DNA from: Sphingobacterium siyangense
GTDB taxonomy: Bacteria; Bacteroidota; Bacteroidia; Sphingobacteriales; Sphingobacteriaceae
Direction: 5' to 3'
DNA length: 64,000 bases
Assembly: GCF_007830445.1 (NCBI RefSeq)
Contig: NZ_VLKR01000011.1
Location: 62,001-126,000, forward strand
Shown: positions 52,763-61,100 of the stretch, piece by piece
Layout: the number at the start of each line of letters is the position of its first letter
Numbering within the stretch: position 1 is the stretch's first letter
Made by a program: the position numbers and the translations under genes
Notes under the pieces: model-generated
The model's database searches: none
What the model was told of the DNA's origin: nothing
What the model saw: the letters and a program-made list of their open reading frames with translations, nothing else

Positions 52763-54676
52763 ATGAGTAATTTATGGAGGGAGGGCTTGTCCGTTAACAA
52801 GCCGCGTTGGGTCATTCTTTTAATAGATATGATCATAGTAGTGGTGTCCTTTCTTGCCAGCTATGTGCTCATCTTTAAACATAGGGGCGGCGTTGAGCTG
52901 GATGCGTTGGGCATACAACTCATTTTGGTCTCCACCATTTATCTGATCTGCTTTCTTTTACTGGGAACATTTAAAGGGGTTATACATAAAACCGGCCTCC
53001 GCGAATTACAACGGATGGTGTTTGCGATCGGACTGGGCTATTTTTCTTCTGTCCTTGTATGCAAGCTGTTAGAGTGGACGCAGCCTTCTTTCTTGCATGA
53101 AGCCTTTCCTTTCTCTGATACCCAGCTGCTTTTTCATGCGCTGATAGCGGGATTTGGAATGACGTTTAGCCGCGTGCTTTATCGGGCATTGTACCATGAG
53201 CTGATGTGGGGAGGTAAAGACAACCGTATTCCCGTGATCCTTTTTGGCGCCGGAAATATGGGCAATACCACCTTTCACTTTATCCATACAACATCGCGCA
53301 CCAAATACCGCATTGTAGCCATTATGGACGATAATCCGCATCGTATCGGCAACCGTATCCAAGGCTTTAGAATCCACGATATCAATAAATTGAATAAAGA
53401 GTTCGTCAATCGCCATGGTAATGCTGCGGAATTGATTGTTGCTATCGACAATCGGTCGCCCGAACGCTTGAGTAACGTTTTTAGGCTGGCGGAACCGATT
53501 CCATTAGTCGTCAAAATTATTCCGGATACGGCACGTCTGTTGGCGGGAGAGGTGGCAACCCGCCAGATCCGAAGCTTGCGCATCGAAGATCTACTGGGAC
53601 GAAAAGCCATTGATCTGGACAACCCGTCCATTGCGGCAGAGATGAAGGATCAAATTGTATTGGTAACGGGCGGTGCGGGTTCAATTGGTGGTGAACTGGT
53701 GCGACAGCTTGCACATACGGATCTCAAACAGCTGATCGTGGTGGACCAGGCAGAATCTGCGCTGTATGATATTCAGCAGGAGCTGAGCGCGTCGGCAAAT
53801 TTTGATCGGTGCCTGTTTATGGTAGGTAATGTCAGGGATGCGCTATTTATGGAAACTTTGTTCCAGGTTTACGGACCGACTTACGTCTTTCATGCTGCAG
53901 CATATAAGCATGTTCCGCTGATGGAGGCCAATCCGTACGAATCAATTTTAACGAATGTATGGGGGTCTTATAATGTGGCGCAATTGGCGGACAAGTATGG
54001 GGTATCTAAATTTGTGATGGTGTCTACGGATAAAGCCGTGAATCCGACAAATGTGATGGGAGCAACAAAACGTGTCGCTGAAATTGCGATATCCACCGTC
54101 AATAGCAACTCCAAAACGAACTTCATCATCACGCGCTTTGGTAATGTATTGGGATCTAATGGTTCGGTCATCCCGCTATTTGAAAAGCAGATGCTCAAAG
54201 GAGGGCCGCTCACCATTACCGATCCAAATATTACCCGTTATTTTATGACCATACCCGAAGCCTGTCAATTGGTGCAGGAAGCCGCAGTAATGGGTAAAGG
54301 TGGGGAAATATTTGTCTTTGATATGGGTGAGCCGGTCAAGATCATAGATCTGGCCAAACAGATGATCCGTTTGAAGGGCTACAACTACCCTGAGGATATT
54401 GATATTAAGTTTGTCGGTCTGCGCCCGGGTGAGAAAATTTTTGAGGAGCTGCTGGCGAATGGCGAAAACACCGAGAAGACTTATCACGAAAAGATCATGA
54501 TCGCGAAGGTAAATACTCCCGATCTGGACGTACAAAAAGCGAGAGTAGAGCAATTGTGTGCGCTGGCAAAAACAGCTGATCCGAATACCGATAAGATGAA
54601 ATTGGTGCAGCTGGTGAAGGATATCGTTCCGGAATACCGCTCTCAGAACTCTGTTTTTGAAACATTGGACAAATAG
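52763..54676 (+). CDS. PglF/WbpM-like membrane UDP-GlcNAc 4,6-dehydratase
   Basis: A 637-aa protein with four N-terminal membrane helices (about 15-125), a first Rossmann-like domain (VILFGAGNMGNTTFHFI) and a catalytic SDR domain. The catalytic domain has LVTGGAGSIGGELVRQLA near 300 and MVSTDKAVNPTNVMGATK near 418. The long form is PglF/WbpM, which converts UDP-GlcNAc to UDP-2-acetamido-2,6-dideoxy-4-hexulose. That is the substrate required by the PglE-like aminotransferase at 42.5 kb, about 9 kb upstream. Separation from that operon suggests shared use by several glycans. Confidence 0.9.
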   Translation: MSNLWREGLSVNKPRWVILLIDMIIVVVSFLASYVLIFKHRGGVELDALGIQLILVSTIYLICFLLLGTFKGVIHKTGLRELQRMVFAIGLGYFSSVLVCKLLEWTQPSFLHEAFPFSDTQLLFHALIAGFGMTFSRVLYRALYHELMWGGKDNRIPVILFGAGNMGNTTFHFIHTTSRTKYRIVAIMDDNPHRIGNRIQGFRIHDINKLNKEFVNRHGNAAELIVAIDNRSPERLSNVFRLAEPIPLVVKIIPDTARLLAGEVATRQIRSLRIEDLLGRKAIDLDNPSIAAEMKDQIVLVTGGAGSIGGELVRQLAHTDLKQLIVVDQAESALYDIQQELSASANFDRCLFMVGNVRDALFMETLFQVYGPTYVFHAAAYKHVPLMEANPYESILTNVWGSYNVAQLADKYGVSKFVMVSTDKAVNPTNVMGATKRVAEIAISTVNSNSKTNFIITRFGNVLGSNGSVIPLFEKQMLKGGPLTITDPNITRYFMTIPEACQLVQEAAVMGKGGEIFVFDMGEPVKIIDLAKQMIRLKGYNYPEDIDIKFVGLRPGEKIFEELLANGENTEKTYHEKIMIAKVNTPDLDVQKARVEQLCALAKTADPNTDKMKLVQLVKDIVPEYRSQNSVFETLDK

Positions 54677-54700
54677 CCATTTCCGAAAAGGAGTGGCTTT
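54675..54700 (+). terminator. Weak terminator-like hairpin after the dehydratase gene
   Basis: AGCCATT (54675-54681 region) pairs with AGTGGCT (54692-54698) including one wobble. The T tract after it is only TT, so efficiency is doubtful. Confidence 0.3.
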
Positions 54701-54745
54701 AATGCGACAGATTTCAGCTATAACAGCATGTAGTGCGGCTGGTAT

Positions 54746-55097
54746 TTAAACAATATCTTTTTTGTATAGTTCCTCATAGAGTTGAATAATCTTCATCTGA
54801 ATTTGCATGATTTCTTCTTCACGTTGTCGTATTTTTTTTTAAAATTTCAGCACACTCATCTTGTTCTTTTACTTTACCTTTGTTCCGTTGAGGCAATACA
54901 TGTTGAGCTAATAACTGTACAGTTGTCAAATTAAATACGCTTGCGATTTGATTTAAGCGAGAGAGCGTAATCGTGGTAAATCCTGTTTCGATCTTTGAAA
55001 CAGCGGGAGTAGATAAGTTCAATTTTTTGGCAAATTCTTTTTGTTCCCAGCCTTTTTGTATTCGAAGTAATCTAAACGCCTTCCCTATGTTTTTCAT
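54746..55097 (-). pseudogene. XRE-type helix-turn-helix regulator interrupted at a 9-A run
   Basis: The reading frame from the ATG at 55097 encodes a helix-turn-helix (MKNIGKAFRLLRIQKGWEQK, then STPAVSKIETG and LSRLNQIASVFNLTTVQLL). It ends at a TGA at 54819 after 92 codons. Just before the end is a run of nine A (complement of 54832-54840). With eight A the frame would continue as EILKKIRQREEEIMQIQMK then IIQLYEELYKKDIV to a TAA at 54746-54748. That is a good coiled-coil tail of the type usual in this family, and the total becomes exactly 117 codons. It is a frameshift, a sequencing error or a phase-variable tract. An in-frame TTG at 55181 would add 28 atypical residues. Confidence 0.65.
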
Positions 55098-55164
55098 GAA
55101 AAAAAATAATTTACCGTTAAGTTCTAAAAAATAGATGTTACATTGTACAGTTGCAAAAGAATCC

Positions 55165-55367
55165 CTCTGACGCTTTGTCAAAAAAGGAAAACGCTAAAAT
55201 CCGAGCAGATTTACAGCAATAAATTGATTACCAAGGGTCAGATGAAAGCAGAACTATTCGAATACATAGAAATCTGGTATAATCGAGAACGTCGTCACTC
55301 CACATTGGGAAATCTTACAATTGAGCAATTTAATAACAAAGAGCAAAAAATTAAAAAAGCTGCTTAA
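55165..55367 (+). pseudogene. IS3-family transposase (OrfB) C-terminal remnant
   Basis: The frame ending at 55367 contains KTLKSEQIYSNKLITKGQMK followed by AELFEYIEIWYNRERRHSTL and IEQFNN, the extreme C terminus of IS3-family OrfB integrases (the final Glu of the DDE triad region lies just upstream). The start of the motif (DAL-S then FFKTLKSE) is frame-shifted and the rest of the element is missing. A GTTGCAAA/TTTGCAAG-like end may lie at 55375-55395, but inverted repeats could not be confirmed. It marks past insertion next to the broken regulator. Confidence 0.7.
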
Positions 55368-55794
55368 CTAGCACTGCCGATTTTATTTGCAAGTCCACTT
55401 TTTCATTTTAATGATAGAGTTGCTCTAACAAAAAAAACTCCCCACACATCAAGTGATGCGAGAGGAGTACCTTCTATAAACTAAATATATTACGAAAAAA
55501 ATCTATTTTTATGTAGATGGGGTTGACTCTTTTAGTAATAAAGCGCCCTAATAAATTAAGGCGCTTCGCTAGATGTTGGTATATTTCAACCGGCTGATCT
55601 AATATAGAAATAATTTTTTGAAATTGAAAAAATTATAAAAGATTTTTGATCTTTATTTTTGCCGTTTTGGATGCTACTTTAGGTTAACCCAATTATTGGT
55701 CGCTCGCCATCGCCGTGGAAGTAGTCGAAGAGTTTGCAGTATTAATCATGTCGCTTCTTTCGTTTTTCAGAGATAGTATAGGATTCTTAAATAG
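55368..55794. other. Non-coding stretch with two hairpins
   Basis: No convincing reading frame. It contains the probable right end of the IS3 remnant, a minus-strand terminator (55430-55468), and a nearly perfect 12-bp inverted repeat at 55541-55566 (AAGCGCCCTAAT/ATTAAGGCGCTT, one mismatch, 2-nt loop) that lacks a clear T tract. Confidence 0.45.
55430..55468 (-). terminator. Rho-independent terminator on the minus strand
   Basis: Read on the minus strand, ACTCC and GGAGT form an outer stem and GCATC/GATGT an inner stem, followed by eight Ts (complement of 55430-55437). It probably ends transcripts from the minus-strand gene at 55795-56244, about 330 nt downstream of its stop. Confidence 0.6.
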
Positions 55795-56244
55795 TTATTC
55801 GTATAGCTGTTCAAATGCATCTATCAGTTTCATATTTTGAGATTTCGCAATCGAAAAAACTTCATGGGCATAAAAATCATCTGCAGTTTGATTTAGTACT
55901 TTCGTGAATCTTGTATTTTCAATGCCTGCTTTTTCTGAAACTTCTGCTTGTGACGATACAAATTGAGTAATAAATTTTTGGTAGGTATTCAACTTCTTAT
56001 TGTTTTTTACTTTGCCTTTTTGTTTTGCAAGATATTTTTTATGGGCTGTGTTGGCGATTTCGGATAATGCATTTTCACAGTCTTTGTCAAAGTCGTTCGA
56101 TAGTAGTTTTACAGCATTATAAAAGTTTCGGCCTTTTACTACTGATAAATCACTATTTAGTTGGAAAGACTCTAAAGGATTTTTATCCGATAAAATCGCT
56201 TCAAACTCTTTGTTTAAAGTTTTCAAAAACTTTTCAAACTTCAT
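55795..56244 (-). CDS. Orphan protein with C-terminal XRE-like helix-turn-helix
   Basis: A 149-aa charged protein, not confidently recognised. The N-terminal half is helical (MKFEKFLKTLNKEFEAILSD; CENALSEIANTAHKKYL). After a Lys-rich linker (KQKGKVKNNKK) the C-terminal segment QAEVSEKAGIENTRFTKVLN followed by HEVFSIAKSQNMKLIDAFEQLY looks like an XRE-type helix-turn-helix. No membrane segment or signal peptide. It lies in an accessory region beside a broken regulator and IS remnant. It is transcribed away from a + strand promoter that overlaps an inverted repeat (56279-56298), which this protein might bind. Confidence 0.55.
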   Translation of the reverse strand: MKFEKFLKTLNKEFEAILSDKNPLESFQLNSDLSVVKGRNFYNAVKLLSNDFDKDCENALSEIANTAHKKYLAKQKGKVKNNKKLNTYQKFITQFVSSQAEVSEKAGIENTRFTKVLNQTADDFYAHEVFSIAKSQNMKLIDAFEQLYE

Positions 56245-56278
56245 TTTATATTTCTGTTAGTTAATGTCTTGAATTTAT

Positions 56279-56298
56279 ATCGCAATTTTATTTGCGAT
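56279..56298. repeat. Inverted repeat overlapping a -33 element
   Basis: ATCGCAA (56279-56285) and TTGCGAT (56292-56298) are exact reverse complements, 6 nt apart. The right arm includes the TTTG -33 element of the adjacent + strand promoter, and the left arm is 35 bp from the start of the minus-strand gene. It is a plausible operator. Confidence 0.5.
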
Positions 56299-56321
56299 TA
56301 TATTTTGTATTGTTATATTTG
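56291..56321 (+). promoter_or_regulatory. Bacteroidota-type + strand promoter
   Basis: TTTG (56291-56294), a 19-nt spacer and TATATTTG (56314-56321) match the consensus exactly. No long gene follows directly. The transcript would enter the leader region and the small reading frame at 56583. Confidence 0.5.
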
Positions 56322-56391
56322 TATTATAATCAGTTCGCTGATTTAGTCTCGGGCACGAAACGGCAAATTTCAAAAGACGTGAGACGTAGGG

Positions 56392-56422
56392 TTTGCGACC
56401 CCCAATGCTTTTTGTATCTTTA
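56392..56422 (+). promoter_or_regulatory. Second possible + strand promoter
   Basis: TTTG (56392-56395), a 19-nt spacer and TATCTTTA (56415-56422), one mismatch to TAnnTTTG. A transcript would start near 56429, at a region containing GGCAAGC (56434-56440). That segment can pair with either GCTTGCC at 56503-56509 or GCTTGCC at 56528-56534. Confidence 0.4.
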
Positions 56423-56582
56423 CAACAAGGAGGGGCAAGCTCCCCTATTGGAAACTGCGTCTGGGTTCTTTGCCGTACCTGTGTTCAGTGGAAGATAGTG
56501 GGGCTTGCCTCTTTTGTATTTATAAATGCTTGCCCTCTTACTTCCTCCTTGAGACTCTTGTTGATAACCCAACTTGTAAATT

Positions 56583-56693
56583 ATGAAACAAAAAGAGTCA
56601 TTAACCACAACAGAACGACGGCAGATCAAGGATCAGTTGAGTCAGCTTGCAGTATCACTGCTTATCAAGAACAAATACTGTCCACCTGAATAG
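56583..56693 (+). CDS. Small open reading frame, 36 aa
   Basis: ATG to TAG encoding a Lys/Gln/Thr-rich peptide (MKQKESLTTTERRQIKDQ, then LSQLAVSLLIKNKYCPPE). It lies 160-260 bp downstream of two candidate promoters and 15 bp before a long inverted repeat ending in a T tract. The amphipathic helix and charged content look protein-like. No homology is known to me. It could be a leader peptide, a remnant or chance. Confidence 0.3.
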   Translation: MKQKESLTTTERRQIKDQLSQLAVSLLIKNKYCPPE

Positions 56694-56707
56694 CTTCTTA
56701 AAAGCTT

Positions 56708-56812
56708 AAAATCAACAATGGTCGATAGCCCCTGGGTATCGAATGGATATAAAAAGCCTTAATAGCCTATTTATAGCCTACCAATTGTTGATTTTACCGG
56801 CCTGTTTTTTTT
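56708..56812 (+). repeat. Long-range 12-bp inverted repeat followed by a T tract
   Basis: AAAATCAACAAT (56708-56719) and ATTGTTGATTTT (56784-56795) are exact reverse complements around a 64-nt centre. The centre holds an inner TCGATA/TATCGA hairpin and three GCCT repeats. Eight Ts follow at 56805-56812. It could be a large terminator, an attenuator or a small MITE-like insertion. The next promoter lies just downstream. Confidence 0.5.
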
Positions 56813-56829
56813 AGATCCACGCTCTAAAA

Positions 56830-56858
56830 TTGCACAGCCCTCATCTCTTTTATCTTCG
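56830..56858 (+). promoter_or_regulatory. Probable promoter of the TlpA-SusC-SusD operon
   Basis: TTG (56830-56832), an 18-nt spacer and TATCTTCG (56851-56858), the same -7 variant as before the UDP-xylose synthase gene. It would give a leader of about 265 nt before the first gene at 57131. Confidence 0.45.
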
Positions 56859-57036
56859 CACTTTAAAAGTAAGGGTTTCCGATTTCAAAAGCAAAAATTT
56901 GAGAAAAACACTGTTATAGAAATTCTATAAAAAAAGGTCGGTTTTTTATTTTACCAACGGACGCGGTATCGTCTCTATCAAATTACGTGTAACTGTCCTG
57001 CACCGCGCCCGATAACCTATTTCTTATTTTTTCACT

Positions 57037-57116
57037 GCTGTGACCTGAGCCCATTCAGGCTCCCGCAAAATTCTGATTTCGGTCGGACAGGGAGAGCTAT
57101 GTGCTAAGGTCACAGC
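57037..57116 (+). promoter_or_regulatory. Structured 5' leader, closed by a 10-bp stem
   Basis: GCTGTGACCT (57037-57046) pairs exactly with AGGTCACAGC (57107-57116). Inside, GAGCC (57047-57051) pairs with GGCTC (57058-57062) around a 6-nt loop. Alternatively CTCCC (57060-57064) can pair with GGGAG (57090-57094). The inner pairings exclude each other, and the element ends 14 nt before the ATG at 57131. This is the geometry of a cis-acting regulatory RNA. It does not match a riboswitch class I know. Confidence 0.45.
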
Positions 57117-57130
57117 CAAAAACTAAACAC

Positions 57131-57508
57131 ATGAAAGCCATTTATGAAGATCTCCTGCATCTCGACAGGCCATTCTACGAGATCCATGAAGACAGTTACG
57201 ATCCATTGAAATGTATTGAACGCTTTTGGGGTAATTACGCGCTCGCCACCATACGCGAAAACCTCTATGCGTTGGACCTCAGATGCAGAACCCTTGGCGA
57301 AGCTTCCGAAAGCAAATTAGAAGCTCTACAGCAAACGCTGTTTTTGTCTGATATCCTGCGTGCGCTAATAGCGTATTTCCTGACGCATAGCCCCCATTTA
57401 GATACAAGCGCAATAAAACTGTCTACACTGGAAGCGAATAGGAAGGAAATCCAGCTAACTAAAAAAATCAACGATTTTTTTCAATCTATTAACCAGCCAA
57501 ATCTTTAA
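57131..57508 (+). CDS. Small protein of unknown function, first gene of the SusCD operon
   Basis: A 125-aa acidic, helical protein (MKAIYEDLLHLDRPFYEIHE, then CIERFWGNYALATIRENLYA). It has no signal peptide or membrane helix, so it is cytoplasmic. The ATG at 57131 is preferred over an in-frame GTG at 57101, which falls inside the structured leader. It ends 1 bp before the TlpA-like gene. The family is not recognised by name. Its tight linkage to TlpA, SusC and SusD suggests a conserved module function. Confidence 0.65.
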   Translation: MKAIYEDLLHLDRPFYEIHEDSYDPLKCIERFWGNYALATIRENLYALDLRCRTLGEASESKLEALQQTLFLSDILRALIAYFLTHSPHLDTSAIKLSTLEANRKEIQLTKKINDFFQSINQPNL

Positions 57509-57509
57509 G

Positions 57510-58124
57510 ATGATGAAATCAACAATATACAATCTGTACAAAGCCTTTAAGAGCAAACGAGCACGAGTGTTGCTGCTGTGTTTGGTTCATATGTTTAGTT
57601 TATCTGCCCAGACGCCCCGCCAGGACAGCGGGGCCAAAGGGCTCAGCACTGCTCAACCTTTGATGATTGGGTTTAGAGTACCTGAAGAATTCTGGTCCCA
57701 TGAGTTTATGATCTTTGAGAACAATAAATATGTCATGCGTACTTTAGCAGAATATCGTGGTAAACCTTTGATCTTGGATTTTTGGGCCACATGGTGTACC
57801 TCTTGCGTAGCGAATTTTCCTAAACTGGATCAATTGAAACGTCTCCATGGTGATAAAATTAATTTTTTACTTGTCAATAGCTTTGATAAAGATACCACAA
57901 AGATCGCAACAGTGTTTCGTGGTAAAAAAACTGAGAAATACAGAACGCAAACTCCCTCAGTCGTTTTAGATACTTTCCTTAAGCAGATATTTCCCCATAA
58001 AGCAGTGCCAATCTATATTTGGCTCGATCATTTCGGTAAACTGGGCGCGCTATCCACATCTGATTTTCTCAATGATAATCAAGTTAAAGTGCTGCTCGCT
58101 AGAATGAAAGGAGCGCAAGAATGA
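57510..58124 (+). CDS. TlpA-like periplasmic thioredoxin-fold protein
   Basis: A 204-aa protein. The N-terminal signal segment (RARVLLLCLVHMFSLSAQTP, residues 18-37) sends it to the periplasm. A thioredoxin/AhpC-TSA domain follows, with LILDFWATWCTSCVANFPKL. The redox pair is Cys96 and Cys99 (CTSC). The domain ends with QVKVLLARMKGAQE. It may reduce or isomerise disulfides of proteins or peptides handled by the SusCD pair. It overlaps susC by 4 bp (ATGA). Confidence 0.85.
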   Translation: MMKSTIYNLYKAFKSKRARVLLLCLVHMFSLSAQTPRQDSGAKGLSTAQPLMIGFRVPEEFWSHEFMIFENNKYVMRTLAEYRGKPLILDFWATWCTSCVANFPKLDQLKRLHGDKINFLLVNSFDKDTTKIATVFRGKKTEKYRTQTPSVVLDTFLKQIFPHKAVPIYIWLDHFGKLGALSTSDFLNDNQVKVLLARMKGAQE

Positions 58125-61100
58125 AAATACTGTTATTATTGGTAATAATCTCTTTCACTAGTCATTTGTATGGGCAACAAATGATAAAAGGAAAAGTATA
58201 TGATGAAACTGGCGATCCTGTGACGAAGGTCACTCTTAGGGACAGTCAGAAGAAAATGTTGGGGGCAAGTGATAGCCAGGGCAATTTTAATATCGTTGTA
58301 ACTCAATTGCCACTATGGATATATTGCAGCAAAATAGGCTATCTTACAGATTCAATTTACTTAAATAATGCAATAGGGATTGAAATTGTCCTTAAACAAA
58401 GCAATACCCAGTTGCAGGAAGCTGTGGTCTATAGTAATGGCTTTCAGAAGCTGCCCAAGGAAAGAGCGACAGGATCTTTTGAAAACTTGGGCAATGATCT
58501 GTTAAAAAGAAGGATTTCTTCCACAATCATAGGGCAATTGGATGGTCTGGCAACAGGACTCCAGTTTGATAATAGGACAAAGAGCGCTCAACTGAACATC
58601 CGCGGCCTCAATTCTTTTTCGGGAGGAAATGTGAAGCCGCTTATTGTACTGGATAATTTCCCCTTCGAAGGGACATTGGATCAGATCAACCCAAATGATG
58701 TCGAAGACGTAACCCTACTAAAGGATGCTGCGGCAACTTCAATATGGGGAGCAAGAGCAGGAAACGGTGTAATCGTGATCACAACGAAAAAAGCCACAAA
58801 TAAATTTAAGATAGACTTTTCTTCGAATTGGACTTTTCAGCCTCCCGATGATTTATATTATGAACCTATTGTGAATTCAACTGACTTTATAGATCTCGAA
58901 ATGATGCTTTTTGATAAAGGACATTTTGACAATCAATTCTCCAACCCATTGGCATTACGTAAAATAGTCCTGTCGCCAGTGGTAGATCTGTTACAAAAAT
59001 TGAGATTGGGGGAGATACAGCAGGATGAGGCTGACCGTAAAATTCGATCCTGGCGATCTTATGACTATAGAAAGGACAAAGAAAAATTTTATAGAGTAGC
59101 CGCACTTCAACAAGATTATATAAGAATAAATAGCGGCAACACCCGATCCGATCACAGCGTTTCGATAGGTTGGGACAGAAACTTAAGTCAGCACATAAAA
59201 AGTCTATCAGATAGAATATCCATAAGACAGACTAACTTGTTTGATGTTACCGATAATTTACAGCTACAGGCAAATTTCTCCTATACATCAACCATTGATA
59301 GAGCACCGGCAGGGACCGATAACTTTTTCTATTATCCCTATACAAGGCTTTTTGATGATGTCGGAAACTCGATAACCGTGCCCTATCTGCTCAACCAAAA
59401 TTACGTAAGCGAGCTAGGTGCTAAAAATGGGATAGACTGGACTCTCAACCCTATGGAGGATTTAAATAAATCGTTGACAAAAAATAAAATGGACCATTTT
59501 GCTGCAAATATGATTGCGAGATATTCAATATTTAAAGGAATTACCGGACAGTTGATCTATGGGGCTGAAACGCAAAAATCAAGAAATACTTCCTTATATG
59601 AAGAATCAAGTTTTTTCTCAAGAAATCTCATTAATCAGTTTACGCAGCAAACGAATGATGGAAAATTGAAATACATATTGCCAAAAGGAGCAATACAGGA
59701 TAGATCGTTCAGTACGCTGATGAGCCATCGTATCCGTGCGCAGTTAGACTTTGCAAAAAATTGGGCAAATAGTCATGAACTTAATATACTCATAGGTACA
59801 GAGCTGAGCCACCGCAAGGTCGATGGTAATTCATACCGAAACTATGGTGTTGATGCCGATGTGCTGACGGTACAGAAAGTGGACTATGTCAATCCGTATC
59901 CAACTTTCGATAATCTTTACGGAAATAATTATATACCGTTTTATGGAAGTAATTCCCAAAATGTACAACGGTTTTTATCCTTATTCGCAAATGCGGCCTA
60001 TACCTTTAATGGCAAGTACACTATTAGTGGCTCAATGCGAAAGGATGGAAGCAATGTATTTGGTGCTATAACAAATGAAAAATGGAACCCCCTTTGGTCT
60101 ACAGGGGTAGCATGGGCATTGGCTGAAGAAAATTTTTTGAAGGATATATCCTGGATAAGCAGCCTCAAAATACGCGCGACATATGGTACAAGCGGAAATA
60201 TTGGCGGCGGTGCCAATCGTGATCCGATTATGATATACAATGCGGCCACTGCGCAGTACACAAATTATCAATATGGTCTGATCAATACACCGCCCAACCC
60301 ATACTTAAAATGGGAAGAAGTGCAGACTTTTAACAGTGCTCTAGAATTTTCAATGCTAAAAAATAGAATCTCTGGATCGGTTGAATGGTATAGCAAAAGA
60401 TCTGTTGATCTGATTGCGCCTGATCAGATTGATCCGACTACAGGTTTTGGAAATGCCTACCGTAATATCGGTGTAATCAATGGCAGAGGATGGGATGCTA
60501 AATTAAGTATTGCTTCAAACCCTAATAGTTCGCTGAAATGGAATACGACGTTCGGATTTTCTTACTCAAAAAGTGTCGTGAAAGATTATAATGGTGCTAT
60601 AAATACGACGATGAATTATGCAGAAAGCGGCCCGCAGATCTTAAATCCAATTCTGGATAAGGAATTGTATCCTGTATTTGCCTATCGTTTTGAGGGTTTA
60701 GATCCACAGAATGGAGATCCTCAAGGTAGCTATAAAGGTGAGGTCTCCAAAGATTATCAAAAGTTGCTGAATGATTCTTTGCAAAATCTGCATTATTATG
60801 GCTCAGCTTTACCAAGCCATTATGGCTTCTTAAGAGGAATGCTCGGGTGGAAGAAACTGCAGTTCACATTTTCTATAAATTATAAGTTTGGTCATTATTT
60901 TAGAAAACGGACTGTGGGATACGCGGGAATGTTCAATGGTACAGCAGGACATGGAGATTTCTATCAAAGGTGGCAAAATCCCGGCGATGAGAAATGGACT
61001 AACATCCCTTCAATGATATATCCCGCAAATACCAGCAGAGATAACTTTTATAAATATGCTGAGCCCAATGTCTTAAAAGGTGATGTCATCAGATTACAGG

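Noticed and set aside
55541..55566. Terminator at the 12-bp near-palindrome
   Set aside because: The stem is excellent but neither strand has a following T tract, so I list it only as a hairpin in the non-coding stretch.
56292..56689. Overlapping + strand frames of 68 and 98 codons in the leader region
   Set aside because: They begin before or across the predicted transcription starts and have composition unlike protein. The short frame at 56583 is slightly more credible.
57101..57130. GTG start for the first gene of the SusCD operon
   Set aside because: It would place coding sequence inside the structured leader and add ten atypical residues. The ATG at 57131 gives a better N terminus.
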